Numbered from the stretch's first letter, positions 1 to 11,781 are shown. The stretch is 64,000 nucleotides of DNA from Amycolatopsis australiensis (GCF_900119165.1 NZ_FPJG01000006.1:7354001-7418000), one strand, 5' to 3'. Notes: generated from the sequence alone by a model not told the origin. Translations and numbers: made by a program.

Positions 1-299
1 CGGTGGTCGAGCTGCTGCCCGAGGGCCGGGTCCCCTCCGGCGCGGAGCCCGCCACCAAGATCGTGATCAACCTGGAGCGCCTGCAGCAGCTGCCGGCCGA
101 GAAGGTGGGCCCCCTCGCCCGCTACGCCGCGACCATCCAGAGCCAGCGCGGCGACTACAACGGCAAGGTGCTCTCGATCCGGACCGAGGACCTGCGGTCC
201 CTGGCCATCATCTACGACATGACCCCGGGCGAGCTGACCGAGCAGCTCATCGACTGGGGCGTCCTGCCCCCGGAGGCGCGTCCTTCCAAGGAAGACTGA
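1..299 (+). CDS. bldD: BldD developmental regulator, C-terminal domain (5' end outside window)
   Basis: Only the last ~98 codons are present; the open frame runs in from the left edge, so the N-terminal helix-turn-helix domain is missing. The visible part matches the C-terminal domain of BldD, the master repressor of actinobacterial development that dimerises around a cyclic-di-GMP tetramer. The c-di-GMP signature RXD-X8-RXXD is visible as RGDYNGKVLSIRTED at about residues 50-64 of the visible part. The first GTG in view is internal, not a real start. A strong hairpin follows the stop, so the gene is probably the end of its transcript. Confidence 0.93.
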   Translation, partial: VVELLPEGRVPSGAEPATKIVINLERLQQLPAEKVGPLARYAATIQSQRGDYNGKVLSIRTEDLRSLAIIYDMTPGELTEQLIDWGVLPPEARPSKED

Positions 300-316
300 T
301 CGGCCGATGTGCTGCA

Positions 317-371
317 CCGACGAGGTGAGCGTTCCCCGGTGGGGCACCGGAGACGCTCACTGACTCGTCGG
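317..371 (+). terminator. Rho-independent-type hairpin after bldD
   Basis: Long interrupted stem: outer arms CCGACGAG (317-324) and CTCGTCGG (364-371), middle arms GTGAGCGT (325-332) and ACGCTCAC (353-360), inner arms CCGGTG (336-341) and CACCGG (345-350). It sits 18 nt past the bldD stop and before the convergent nusB stop. There is no U-tract, as usual in high-GC actinobacteria. Confidence 0.75.
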
Positions 372-404
372 GGGGCCTCGCAGCACCCGGGGTGGATCTT
401 CCGT

Positions 405-860
405 TCAGAGCACCGCGCGCAGGCGGTCGGCGATCGTGCCGATCCGGCCCAGCACGCCGTTGACGAACCGCGGCGAATCGTCCGTGGACAGTTCCTTCGC
501 CAGGCCGACGGCCTCGTCGATCGCGACCGGGTCCGGCACGTCTTCGGCCCACAGCAGCTCGTAGACCCCGACCCGCAGCACCGCGAGGTCGACCTTCGGC
601 ATCCGCTCCAGCGTCCAGCCCTGCGCGTGCTCGGCGAGCAGCTCGTCGATCTGCGCCTTCCGGCCGGTCACGCCCTCGACCAGGCTGATCGTGTAGTCCG
701 CGATCGGGTCGACGTCCGTCGCGCCGACCCGGTCGGCCAGCAGCGTCACCGCGTCGGTGTCGCGCTGCGCGGCCTCGTACAGCATTTCCACCGCCCGGCG
801 GCGCGCCTGCCTGCGGCTGATCGCGCCGCCGCGGTTCGGGTGGGGTTTCGACGTCGGCAT
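405..860 (-). CDS. nusB: Transcription antitermination factor NusB
   Basis: 151-residue protein, close to the normal NusB length. NusB with NusE (S10) binds boxA of rRNA leader transcripts and supports processive antitermination. The N-terminal RRQARRRAVEMLYEA helix and the C-terminal PRFVNGVLGRI segment are typical NusB signatures. The ATG at 858-860 overlaps the efp stop by one base (TGATG on the minus strand), so translation is probably coupled to efp. A longer in-frame upstream extension exists but is the efp gene in another frame. Confidence 0.95.
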   Translation of the reverse strand: MPTSKPHPNRGGAISRRQARRRAVEMLYEAAQRDTDAVTLLADRVGATDVDPIADYTISLVEGVTGRKAQIDELLAEHAQGWTLERMPKVDLAVLRVGVYELLWAEDVPDPVAIDEAVGLAKELSTDDSPRFVNGVLGRIGTIADRLRAVL

Positions 861-1423
861 CAGCTGGAGACGCGGCCCAGGTAACGGCCGTCGCGCGTGT
901 CGACCTTGATCTTCTCGCCGGTGGACAGGAACAGCGGGACCTGGATCTCCGCGCCCGTCTCCAGCGTCGCCGGCTTGGTGCCGCCGGTGGAGCGGTCGCC
1001 CTGCAGGCCCGGGTCGGTGTGCTGGATGACCAGCTCGACCGACGTCGGCAGCTCGACGTACAGCGGCTCGTTTTCGTGCACCGCGACCTGGACCTCGGTG
1101 TTCTCGAGCATGTAGTTGGCGTTGTCGCCGACGACCTCGGCCGGGACCGTGATCTGGTCGTAGGTGTCGCCGTCCATGAACACGAAGTCCTGGCCCTCCT
1201 TGTAGAGGTAGGTCATGTTCCGGCGGTCCACCGTGGCCGTGTCGACCTTCGTGCCCGCGTTGAACGTCTTGTCGACCACCTTGCCGGTGAGCACGTGCTT
1301 GAGCGTCGTGCGCACGAAGGCACCGCCCTTGCCCGGCTTGACGTGCTGGAACGCGGTGACGGTCCACAGCTGGCCGTCCAGGTTGAGGACGAGCCCGTTC
1401 TTCAGGTCGTTGGTCGTGGCCAC
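860..1423 (-). CDS. efp: Translation elongation factor P
   Basis: 187 residues, the standard EF-P length. EF-P enters the ribosomal E site and relieves stalling at polyproline. The KOW-like N-terminal domain holds the loop [12 protein letters not shown] (about residues 27-38) with the lysine that reaches the peptidyl-transferase centre. The start is GTG, preceded by AGGAG about 11 nt upstream. Middle gene of pepQ-efp-nusB, all on the minus strand. Confidence 0.97.
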   Translation of the reverse strand: MATTNDLKNGLVLNLDGQLWTVTAFQHVKPGKGGAFVRTTLKHVLTGKVVDKTFNAGTKVDTATVDRRNMTYLYKEGQDFVFMDGDTYDQITVPAEVVGDNANYMLENTEVQVAVHENEPLYVELPTSVELVIQHTDPGLQGDRSTGGTKPATLETGAEIQVPLFLSTGEKIKVDTRDGRYLGRVSS

Positions 1424-1468
1424 GAGCTTGCAGTCTCCTGTGTCGATCTTCGGTGTTCGGGGCCGCCG

Positions 1469-2557
1469 TCAGACGACCACGAGGTTCTTGGTGCTCAGGG
1501 TGAGGAGCTCGGGCTCCCCGGCCCGCACGACGAGCGTGTCCTCGATGCGCACGCCACCGCGCCCCGCGAGGTACACGCCGGGCTCGACGGTGACCGCCAT
1601 ACCGGCGGACAGTGTACCGGCGCCCGTCGCGGCCAGGCTCGGTGCCTCGTGGATCTGCAGGCCGACGCCGTGCCCGAGCCCGTGCGCGAAGTGCTCGCCG
1701 TGGCCGGCGTCCGCGATCACCGTCCGCGCCGCGGCGTCCACTGCGGACACTTCGGCCCCGGGCGCGACGGCGCGGGTGCCCGCCGCCTGGGCGGCGTGCA
1801 CGAGGTCGTACACCTCGCGCTGCCAGCCGGCGGGCTCGCCGATGACGAAGGTGCGCGTCATGTCGGAGTGGTAGCCGTCGACGGTCGCGCCGAAGTCCAG
1901 CTTGACGAAGTCACCCCGCTTGAGCTCGGCGTGCGTGGGCCGGTGGTGCGGGATGGCCGAGTGCGGGCCGGCGGCGACGATGGAGGCGAAGCTGGGCTCG
2001 GCCGAGCCGTGCTCGAGCATCCGGTTCTCCAGGTCACGGGCGACTTCCAGCTCGGTCCGCCCGGGCCGCAGGCCACCGGCGGCGAGCAGGTCGTCGAGCG
2101 CCCGGTCGGCGGCGGCGCACGCCTGGCGCAGCGCCTCGACCTCGGCCTCGTCCTTGACCACGCGCAGCCGCTCGACCAGCCCCGGCGTCCGGACGAGGTC
2201 GACGTCCCGCTTGAAGGTCTCGTAGTCCTCGACGCTGACGTGCTGGCTCTCGAAGCCGACGCGGCCGTAGGTCTTGGGGTCCTTCGCGGCCTTCGCGACG
2301 AGCGCGGCGGCGCTGGCCCGGTCGACGACCTTGTCGAGATCGGGCACCTCGGCGGCCGACTGGGTGGTGTAGCGCCCGTCGGTGCAGAAGAGCGTCTCGC
2401 GGTCCCCGCCGGCGTGCAGGAGCACGGCGGCGTTGGAACCGGTGAACCCGGTGAGGTAGCGGATGTTGAGCAGATCGGTGACGAGCAGCGCGTCCACGCC
2501 GGCTTCGGTCAGGAGCCCGCGCAGCGCCGCCCGGCGTCGTCCATGGGTTTCAGGCAC
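1469..2557 (-). CDS. pepQ: M24 aminopeptidase P / Xaa-Pro peptidase family
   Basis: 362 residues from a GTG at 2557; the in-frame sequence further upstream runs into the divergent gene and does not look like a peptidase. N-terminal creatinase-like domain (LTGFTGSNAAVLLH, residues ~30-45), then the pita-bread M24 catalytic domain. Five metal ligands are visible: two Asp in DFGATVDGYHSDMTRTF, His in GHGVGLQIHEAP, Glu in TVEPGVYL and Glu in VRIEDTL. It should cleave X-Pro bonds of peptides in the cytoplasm. First gene before efp and nusB, as in other actinobacteria. Only ~39 bp separates it from the divergent membrane gene. Confidence 0.92.
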   Translation of the reverse strand: MPETHGRRRAALRGLLTEAGVDALLVTDLLNIRYLTGFTGSNAAVLLHAGGDRETLFCTDGRYTTQSAAEVPDLDKVVDRASAAALVAKAAKDPKTYGRVGFESQHVSVEDYETFKRDVDLVRTPGLVERLRVVKDEAEVEALRQACAAADRALDDLLAAGGLRPGRTELEVARDLENRMLEHGSAEPSFASIVAAGPHSAIPHHRPTHAELKRGDFVKLDFGATVDGYHSDMTRTFVIGEPAGWQREVYDLVHAAQAAGTRAVAPGAEVSAVDAAARTVIADAGHGEHFAHGLGHGVGLQIHEAPSLAATGAGTLSAGMAVTVEPGVYLAGRGGVRIEDTLVVRAGEPELLTLSTKNLVVV

Positions 2558-2596
2558 GGGCTCCAGCCTAGTTCCCCGGCGCCTACACTCCGCAGG

Positions 2597-3286
2597 ATGA
2601 GCGCATGGGTGATCCGCGGACTCGGGATGGCGGTGCTGCACGGGGTGGCGCTGACGCTGCTGGCCAAGTACGCGGTGTACCACCCGACGGACCAGACCCT
2701 GGCGGTGTCGCTCGTGTTGGCGGTCCTGGTGGGCGCGGCGGCGCTGTGGAGCGCGCTGGACGCGTGGCGCGGCCGGCCGGACCGCGGCCGCGCGTGGTTC
2801 GTCGCGGCGCTGGTGGCGGGCGTGGTGTCGGGGATCCTGTACGTGATCGGCCGCGCGGTGTTCGTCGACCAGACGGGGGTCTCGGAGCTGGGCGGAGCCC
2901 TGACCGGCGGCGCGGCGTTCTCGGCGCTGCTGGTGCTGGTCCCGGCGGGACTGGGACTGTTCGTCGGCGGCCGGATCGGCCGCGGTCAGCAGGCCGCGGA
3001 GGAGGACGGCGAGGACGAAGTGCGCGAGGCGCCTTCGCCCCGGCCGCGGGTTCAGCCGTCCGTGTCGCCTCGGCCACGGGTGCGGCCGTCGGGTGCCGGG
3101 TCGGCGGGTGCCGGACTGCCGGGTGATGGGCCTTCGCCTCGGCCACGGGTGCGGCCGTCGGGTGCGGGGCCGTCTGGTGCCGGGTCGTCGGGTGGCGCGT
3201 CGGCGGGTGCCGGACTGCCGGGTGATGGGCCTTCGCCTCGGCCGCGGCGCCGGGTCGGGCCGCGCGGTGAGGAGCCGCGCGCGTAG
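2597..3286 (+). CDS. Four-helix membrane protein (B-4DMT-like) with repetitive cytosolic tail
   Basis: 229 residues. Residues ~1-130 form four hydrophobic segments (starting WVIRGLGMAVLHGVALTLL; the last around LLVLVPAGLGLFVGG). This part resembles small actinobacterial membrane proteins beside pepQ that are annotated as B-4DMT transporters; that name is from memory and the substrate is unknown. Residues ~135-229 are a low-complexity tail of repeated PSPRPRVRPSGAG units, encoded by near-identical DNA repeats, and probably disordered. The ATG at 2597 starts divergently from pepQ. Confidence 0.6.
   Translation: MSAWVIRGLGMAVLHGVALTLLAKYAVYHPTDQTLAVSLVLAVLVGAAALWSALDAWRGRPDRGRAWFVAALVAGVVSGILYVIGRAVFVDQTGVSELGGALTGGAAFSALLVLVPAGLGLFVGGRIGRGQQAAEEDGEDEVREAPSPRPRVQPSVSPRPRVRPSGAGSAGAGLPGDGPSPRPRVRPSGAGPSGAGSSGGASAGAGLPGDGPSPRPRRRVGPRGEEPRA
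3036..3252 (+). repeat. In-frame imperfect tandem repeats in the membrane-protein tail
   Basis: Units containing CCTTCGCCTCGGCC-ACGGGTGCGG and GCGGGTGCCGGACTGCCGGG recur several times, the latter at about 3105 and 3204 with the same flanks (period about 99 bp). All repeats keep the reading frame and encode Ser-Pro-Arg-Pro-Arg-Val-Arg blocks. Such repeats vary in copy number by slippage. Confidence 0.75.
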
Positions 3287-3310
3287 CGCATGCCGTCCGG
3301 CCGCGTTCCC

Positions 3311-4879
3311 TCAGCCCACCAGCGAGGGGCCGCGCGGGGCGCCGTCCCACTGCGCCGCCGTCACCGCGTTCGCCTGCGAGTCGTTGCCCGCCACCACGCC
3401 GAGGTCCGGGACCGGCCACAGGCGGCCGTCGTCGAGCCGCAGGGCCTGCCCGCGGCCCGGGGCCTGCACCGCCTCCGCGCCCGAGCGCAACCGCGTCGCC
3501 AGTGGCAGCCGGGCCACCTCGGGCGGGGCCTGCTCCAGCAGCTCACCCGCCAGTGCCGCCGCGACCCCGCGCCGGTCGACCCGGATGCGCTGCCCCGCAC
3601 GGACCAGGTCCATCGTCCGTTCCGGCGACGGCATCGTGACGCCGTCGAACGTCGCCGCCAGCCGGGCCGGGTTCGCGCAGGCCTGGCCGTCCAGCAGGTC
3701 CAGCCCGAAGTGCCGCAGGCCGGTCGGTGCGCCGGCGCCGCCCAGCTCCGTGGCGCGCACGACGTCGAACGGCACCCGCCCGCACGGGTCGGCCGACGAC
3801 AGCGGCGCGTGCCCGTCCGCGCGGCGCACCAGCCCCGGGCCCTCCCGCCACGGCCCCGGGATCACGACCGGCCGGTACGGGTTCTCGGTGAAGTCGGCGG
3901 TCCAGAACGTCAGCGTGGTGCCGGCGTCGGTCTCGTGCGCGACGACGAACGCGTCCAGCGCGCCGACCCACATCAGGTCTGCGCTGAACCCTTCGACCAC
4001 CGACCGGCCGCGCGGCGCCGACGTCGAGGCGACGGGCACGAACCCGCCGACGTCGAGCGCCTCCACCCCGGCCGAGAACGCCGGATCGCGCGACCGCAGC
4101 ACGAACTGCCCGGCCCCGTTCCACGCCGCGGCGCGGCCGGTCGTGTCGGTGAACATCAGGTAGAACCAGCCGTCGAGGTAGACGGCCGAGGGCTGGCCGG
4201 CGCCGTAGACGTTGGCACGGTGCACGTCGTGCGACGGCCCGAGGATCGGCTTGCCGCCCGCCGCGCGGGTCCAGTGGACCCCGTCCGTGCTGGTCGCGAG
4301 CCCGATCGAGTTGCCGAGCGCGTGGTCGCCGGCCGCGCCGGTGTAGTAGAGGTAGTACGTCGTGCCGACGCGCAGCACCGACGGGTCGCAGGTGTGCATG
4401 CCGTCGAAGTTCCCGGGCGCGCCGGAGAAGACGGCGGCCGGGATCCCGCCGTCCGGCCCGGTGAACGGCCCGTCGATCGATTGGCCTTGCGCGTAGAGGA
4501 TGTCGTCACCGGCGGGTCCGGCGCCGCCGTACTGGCTGCACCACCACATCCGGGTCTGCCCCCGGTCGAGCATCACCGACGGCCCGTAGTTGTAGACGGC
4601 ATCGGCCCCACCGGCGGCGATCACACCACCACTCTGCCGAGGGTCACCCGATCGAAGCGCAACGTCGACCGGCCGCGGCGCAGCGGCGGTCCTGCCACCC
4701 GCGATGGCCGGTTTGTCCCCCGCCGCTTGCGGCTGGGCGTAACCCTCGGTGCAGCCCGCGAGCAGCAGCCCGGCCAGGACGGCGGCGAGCAAGGCACGAG
4801 CGGGTCGCCGACCCCCACGACGAAACGGGCGCACGACACCGGAGTGTAGCGAGACCGGCCCCGTTCGAGTGGCAGGCAC
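3311..4879 (-). CDS. Secreted lipoprotein with beta-propeller glycosidase-like fold (GH43/GH32-like)
   Basis: About 500 residues. A basic n-region ([11 protein letters not shown]), a hydrophobic stretch and the lipobox LLLAGC place it at the outer face of the membrane. The body has recurring propeller-blade phrases such as GPSVMLDRGQTRMWWCSQ, DPSVLRVGTTYYLYYTG, SIGLATSTDGVHWT and PSAVYLDGWFYLMFTD, typical of five-bladed glycoside hydrolase families such as GH43 and GH32. Substrate is not predictable. The start is uncertain: ATG 4879 is far upstream, and a GTG just before the RPFRRGG segment gives a more usual signal peptide. It faces the B-4DMT-like gene tail to tail. Confidence 0.65.
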   Translation of the reverse strand: MPATRTGPVSLHSGVVRPFRRGGRRPARALLAAVLAGLLLAGCTEGYAQPQAAGDKPAIAGGRTAAAPRPVDVALRSGDPRQSGGVIAAGGADAVYNYGPSVMLDRGQTRMWWCSQYGGAGPAGDDILYAQGQSIDGPFTGPDGGIPAAVFSGAPGNFDGMHTCDPSVLRVGTTYYLYYTGAAGDHALGNSIGLATSTDGVHWTRAAGGKPILGPSHDVHRANVYGAGQPSAVYLDGWFYLMFTDTTGRAAAWNGAGQFVLRSRDPAFSAGVEALDVGGFVPVASTSAPRGRSVVEGFSADLMWVGALDAFVVAHETDAGTTLTFWTADFTENPYRPVVIPGPWREGPGLVRRADGHAPLSSADPCGRVPFDVVRATELGGAGAPTGLRHFGLDLLDGQACANPARLAATFDGVTMPSPERTMDLVRAGQRIRVDRRGVAAALAGELLEQAPPEVARLPLATRLRSGAEAVQAPGRGQALRLDDGRLWPVPDLGVVAGNDSQANAVTAAQWDGAPRGPSLVG

Positions 4880-4942
4880 ACTGGTCGGCGGTCCCTCGAT
4901 CGTGCCGCCATCGGTGCCCGCGCAGCGCGTGCACCGGCGCGG

Positions 4943-5859
4943 CTAGTTCGCCTGCGCGGCGCCGCTTCCGTCCGCCGCGACCAGCTCGACCTCGAAACCG
5001 GCGTCGTTCTCGAGGTAAGCGGCGTAGTGGTGCTCGCCGCCCGCGTGCGGGTAGCGGTCCGCGAACAGCGGGTGCCAGCCGTGGTCCGCTGCCCGGCTCG
5101 ACAGGTCGTCGACCTGCGATCGCGTCGCCACCTGCAGCGCCAGGTGGTTCAGCCCCGGCCGGGTGCGCTCGTGCTCCGCCGCGGTCAGCGCCGGTGACTG
5201 CTCCACCACGACGTACGTCCCGCCGCGGCGCCAGCTGACACCCGCCGGCCAGCGTTGGAACTCGTGCCAGCCCAGCTCGCCGAGCAGCCAGCCCCAGCTC
5301 CGCTCCGCCGCCGCCAGGTCCGGCACCCACAGCTCGACGTGGTGCGCGCGCCCGTGCGCCGGGGCCAGGGCGACCAGCACCCGGTGCAGGTCGCCGTAGT
5401 GGATGCCGCTGCCCACGTCCAGGAATCCCAGCCGCGCGGCGACCCTGCGGCTCGCCGCGTTCCGCTCGTGCACCAGCGCCCAGACCGCCGGCAGCCCGAG
5501 CGCGTGGAGCCCGTGGTCCAGCACCGCCTGCGCGGCTTCGGTCGCCAGGCCCTGCCCGGCGTGCGCGCTCGCGACGTAGTAGCCGAGCTCCGCCACCCCA
5601 GCCGGCAGCTCCCCCGACGGCCGCAGGTGCGCGACGCCGACGACCTCGCCGTCGCGCTCGATCACCCAGTGGCCCTGGCCGGCCGGGCCGCGGTAGGCCA
5701 GGCGCCGGTCGACCATCGCGCTCGCCGCCGCCGGGTCCGAGAAGTCCGCGGCGAAGAAGCGGCTCATCGACGGGTCGGAGAACACCTTCACGACAGCCTC
5801 GCGGTCGGCCTCGGTCAGCTGCCGCAGCTTCAGCCGCGGCGTGCTCAGCGCCGGCAGCG

Positions 5860-5863
<4 letters not shown>
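4943..5863 (-). CDS. GNAT acetyltransferase fused to a VOC (glyoxalase-like) domain
   Basis: 306 residues. Residues ~1-165 are a RimJ/RimL-type GNAT domain ([18 protein letters not shown]; acetyl-CoA loop near [18 protein letters not shown]). Residues ~170-306 are a VOC domain ([20 protein letters not shown] ... [18 protein letters not shown] ... [11 protein letters not shown]). The ATG at 5863 overlaps the aroQ stop (TGATG), so it is the last gene of the aroC-aroK-aroB-aroQ operon. Neither substrate is known. The single frame covers both domains with no break, so the fusion is real in this sequence. Confidence 0.85.
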
Positions 5864-9111
<3,248 letters not shown>

Positions 9112-9159
9112 GGGCTCAATCCTGTCACGGGGGCCGGTGGGGCCCGAAGAGTGTTCCGG

Positions 9160-9780
9160 TCACAGCGCACCCGGGAAGAGCGCGCACAGCCAGGTGGCGC
9201 CGAGCAGGGCCGGGCCGTGGGGCACGCGGCCGGTGCGGGCGGCGGCCGCGAAGGCCAGGCTGAGCACGGCCGCGAGGACCGCCGCGAGCGCGAGAGCGGG
9301 CCAGCCGGCCGCGCCCAGGACGGCGCCGAGGCTGCCGGACAGCTTCACGTCACCCGCGCCGAGGTTGCCGGGAGCGGCCCGCGCGACCACGGCGTGCGCG
9401 CCGCCGAACAGCAGGGCGCCGGCGGCCGCGCGCAAGGCGAGCGACGGGCCGCCGCCGCCCAGCGCGGCCGCCCCGACCGCGGCGCCGAAGAGCGGGTAGG
9501 CGGGCAGGGTCAGCACGTCGGGCAGGCGCAGGTGCCGCAGGTCGGCGAGGGCGAGCGGGACGGCGACGACGGTGAGCGCGGCGGGCACGGGCAGCCACCA
9601 GCCGGGCAGGCCGCCGGCCAGCCAGCGGGCCGTGACGACGGCGACTCCGGCGGCGGCCAGGACGGCGGCGCGCGGAGCCGGGATCGGGGCGTCGGCGTGG
9701 CCGAGAGCCCACGCCGCGGGTGGCGTGGTGACGGCTCCGGCGGCCGCCGCGGCGGTGAGGACCAAGATCGTCGGGGACAT
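9160..9780 (-). CDS. Prepilin leader peptidase (A24 family, short form)
   Basis: 206 residues from ATG 9780; almost entirely hydrophobic with about six to seven membrane segments. The two aspartates of A24 aspartyl proteases are visible: DLRHLRLPD and GAGDVKL. The N-terminal methyltransferase domain of PilD is absent, as in many actinobacterial Flp/Tad-type peptidases. It lies 48 bp downstream of the aroC start, on the same strand. No pilin genes are in the window. Confidence 0.82.
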   Translation of the reverse strand: MSPTILVLTAAAAAGAVTTPPAAWALGHADAPIPAPRAAVLAAAGVAVVTARWLAGGLPGWWLPVPAALTVVAVPLALADLRHLRLPDVLTLPAYPLFGAAVGAAALGGGGPSLALRAAAGALLFGGAHAVVARAAPGNLGAGDVKLSGSLGAVLGAAGWPALALAAVLAAVLSLAFAAAARTGRVPHGPALLGATWLCALFPGAL

Positions 9781-10214
9781 GGGTCCAGGGTGCTGCGGCG
9801 CGGTTCGGCCGGGCAAACGGCGGGCGTCGCGAATGGACCGTTCGCGACGGTTCCGGCCCGGAATCACTCCTGTGGGCGACCGGCGGCTTCGGGACGCGCC
9901 GGGACGGCGGGCGGCCAACGTGGCTCCTGTGCTCGGAGGATCGGCACGTGAGATGGGGTGGGCCCGCGCGTGCCTGCGAGGCCGACTGCGCACCTGCGGG
10001 GCGAGCGTGCGACTGCGGGGCGAGCGCGCAACTGCGGGGCGAGCGCGCGACTGCGGGGCGACCGCGCAACTGCGAGGCCGACTGCGCACCGGCACAGCGT
10101 GCGCGCAACTGCGAGGCCGACTGCGTACCTGCGCGGTGATCGCGGCTGGAAAGTCGGCGCGCGCATGGGGGCGGGCATCTCGCGTGCTTGGAGAGGGCGT
10201 TGCGGGCGGCGGGG
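9781..10214. repeat. Gene-free region with tandem 19-bp and 39-bp repeats
   Basis: No convincing gene in about 430 bp. Positions 9994-10069 are four consecutive 19-bp units of the form CTGCGGGGCGAGCGCGCAA with 1-3 changes per unit. They are flanked by longer units starting CTGCGAGGCCGACTGCG at about 9974, 10070 and 10109; the last two are 39 bp apart. The remainder up to 10210 is G-rich and shows nothing else recognisable. Confidence 0.8.
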
Positions 10215-10251
10215 GGGGCGTTCCGGGGCCCCCTGCGGCCCGGAACGCCCC
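10215..10251 (-). terminator. Hairpin terminator after the anti-sigma gene
   Basis: Perfect 13-bp inverted repeat, GGGGCGTTCCGGG (10215-10227) and CCCGGAACGCCCC (10239-10251), with an 11-nt loop. It directly abuts the stop codon at 10252 of the minus-strand anti-sigma gene. Confidence 0.8.
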
Positions 10252-10899
10252 TCACAGGGTCAACCGCAGCAGCGGCCGCCCGCTTCCCCCGCGTACCTCC
10301 AGAACCGCCAGGTCCGTCCGCTTCAGGGCCGTGCCGATCACGATGCGGGCCGTGTTGTCCGGGACCGCCTTCCACGTCGCCAGCTGCGTCTCCGCGCCGG
10401 ACCGGGAGATCGCCACCAGCACGTACTCGCCGCTGCTGCGCTCGCCCGTGTAGCTGCACGACATGTCCACCTGCGTGCCCCAGTCGAAGGCCGCCAGGCG
10501 GGCGTCCGCGCGGAGCGGGAACTCGCCCAGCGCCGTCATCGCCGTCCCTGGCGGTGGTTCGGGCGCCGGCGCCGGCGCCGAAACCACCACCGCCAGCGCC
10601 ACGCACGCCGACACCGCCAGCGCGGCCGACGCGGACGTCACCGCCAGCCGGATCCGGCGGCCGCGCCGGACGCGGCGCAGCACCGCCGGCAGCAGGTCCG
10701 GCGGTGGCGGGCCCGCGTCCGGGACGACCGCCGGGGTCTCCACCCTGGCCAGCAGCCCCGGCAGGCCCGCCAGCTCGCGCACCGAGGCCGCGCAGCGGTC
10801 GCACGTGCGCAGGTGGCCTTCGAACCGCTGCCGGTCCTCCGGGGACAGCGCCCCGAGCACGTACGCGGCGTCGAACGTCGCGAACGGGTCCTCGCTCAC
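10252..10899 (-). CDS. Zinc-binding anti-sigma factor (ZAS type, membrane)
   Basis: 215 residues. The N-terminal H-X3-C-X2-C zinc motif (HLRTCDRC, residues ~30-37) is that of ZAS anti-sigma factors, which trap an ECF sigma factor. One membrane helix follows (about VTSASAALAVSACVALAVVV), then an extracytoplasmic domain of ~110 residues that ends LEVRGGSGRPLLRLTL. The GTG start overlaps the sigma-factor stop by four bases, so the pair is coupled. The signal it senses is unknown. Confidence 0.88.
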   Translation of the reverse strand: MSEDPFATFDAAYVLGALSPEDRQRFEGHLRTCDRCAASVRELAGLPGLLARVETPAVVPDAGPPPPDLLPAVLRRVRRGRRIRLAVTSASAALAVSACVALAVVVSAPAPAPEPPPGTAMTALGEFPLRADARLAAFDWGTQVDMSCSYTGERSSGEYVLVAISRSGAETQLATWKAVPDNTARIVIGTALKRTDLAVLEVRGGSGRPLLRLTL

Positions 10900-11408
10900 T
10901 GGGTCACTCCCCTCTCTTCGAGCACCAGGCGCAGAGCGCGCAACGCGTAGTGCGTGCGCGATTTGACCGTCCCTTCGGCCACTCCCAGCCGCAGTGCGGC
11001 GTCCGCCACGGAATAGCCCTGGAAGTAACACAGCACCAGCACCTCGCGGTGCCGCTCCGACAGCTCGGCCAGCGCCTCGGCCACCAGCCAGCCCTGCACC
11101 GCGCGGTCGGTCCCGTCGGCGACCGCCTGCTCCGGCGGCCGGTCGGTCACCACCTCCGACCGGGCCGACGCCGACCGCCAGCCGTCGATCGCGATCCGCC
11201 GCGCCACCGTGAACAGCCACGCCCGCGCCGAGCCGCGCGACTGGTCCAGCACCCGCGTCGAACGCCAGGCCCGCAGCAGCGTCTCCTGCACGACGTCCTC
11301 GGCGCGGATCCGGTCGCCGGAGGTCAGGTGCAGCGCGTACGACCAGAGCGCGCCCGCGTGCTCCTCGTGCAGCGCGCGCATCAGCTCGTCTTCGGCGACG
11401 TCCCCCAC
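10896..11408 (-). CDS. ECF-type sigma-70 factor
   Basis: 170 residues. Region 2 is visible in ALWSYALHLTSGDRIRAEDVVQETLLRAWR; region 4 in LSERHREVLVLCYFQGYS followed by GVAEGTVKSRTHYALRAL. There is no region 1 or 3, as in ECF factors; the layout with a downstream ZAS partner resembles the SigL/SigK-type groups, but the exact group cannot be assigned by eye. GTG start. It follows a small membrane protein by 4 nt and precedes the anti-sigma gene. Confidence 0.9.
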   Translation of the reverse strand: MGDVAEDELMRALHEEHAGALWSYALHLTSGDRIRAEDVVQETLLRAWRSTRVLDQSRGSARAWLFTVARRIAIDGWRSASARSEVVTDRPPEQAVADGTDRAVQGWLVAEALAELSERHREVLVLCYFQGYSVADAALRLGVAEGTVKSRTHYALRALRLVLEERGVTQ

Positions 11409-11412
11409 CGGC

Positions 11413-11781
11413 TCAGGCCGCGACGCGGCGCCGGTCCTTGACGAACAGCAGCGCCAGCCCGCCGAGGATGCAGACCGCCTCGGTGATCACGCCCCAGTAC
11501 TCCGGCTGGCTGTTGAACTGGTCGTGGTTGCCGGCGAACCCGACGGTCGCGGCGAGCACGTACGCGCCCAGCGTCAGCACGCCGAAGCCGGCCGCGCCCA
11601 GTGCGGGCAGCCAGTGCCGCCAGGCCAGGACGGCGATCGCCAGCAGCAGCCCGGCGATCGCGTCGAGCAGGAACAACGACCCGACGATGCCCGGGTAGTC
11701 CTCTGTCCACAGGAAGTAGTGCACGCCCGCCGAGCCGAGCAGCGCGGCCGCCACGACGATGCGTAGAACCCAACCCACCAT
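11413..11781 (-). CDS. Small four-helix membrane protein, first gene of the sigma operon
   Basis: 122 residues with four hydrophobic segments and a basic end (VKDRRRVAA). Starts at ATG 11781 behind a good GGAGGAACG site. Sits 4 nt upstream of the ECF sigma gene, so likely co-transcribed. No function is recognised; it looks DoxX/DUF-like, and might be a target or sensor partner of the sigma/anti-sigma pair, which is inference. Confidence 0.7.
   Translation of the reverse strand: MVGWVLRIVVAAALLGSAGVHYFLWTEDYPGIVGSLFLLDAIAGLLLAIAVLAWRHWLPALGAAGFGVLTLGAYVLAATVGFAGNHDQFNSQPEYWGVITEAVCILGGLALLFVKDRRRVAA

Noticed and set aside
1019..2596. Long open frame upstream of the membrane protein, antisense to pepQ and efp
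   Set aside because: In frame with the real gene but composed of Arg/Asp-rich shadow sequence; the start at 2597 matches the family.
9948..10139. 63-codon Cys-rich repetitive ORF in the intergenic array
   Set aside because: Its Cys/Ala repeats come directly from the DNA repeats, with no ribosome-binding site and no family.
9961..10140. CRISPR array
   Set aside because: Units are contiguous 19-mers without unique spacers, and no cas genes are nearby.
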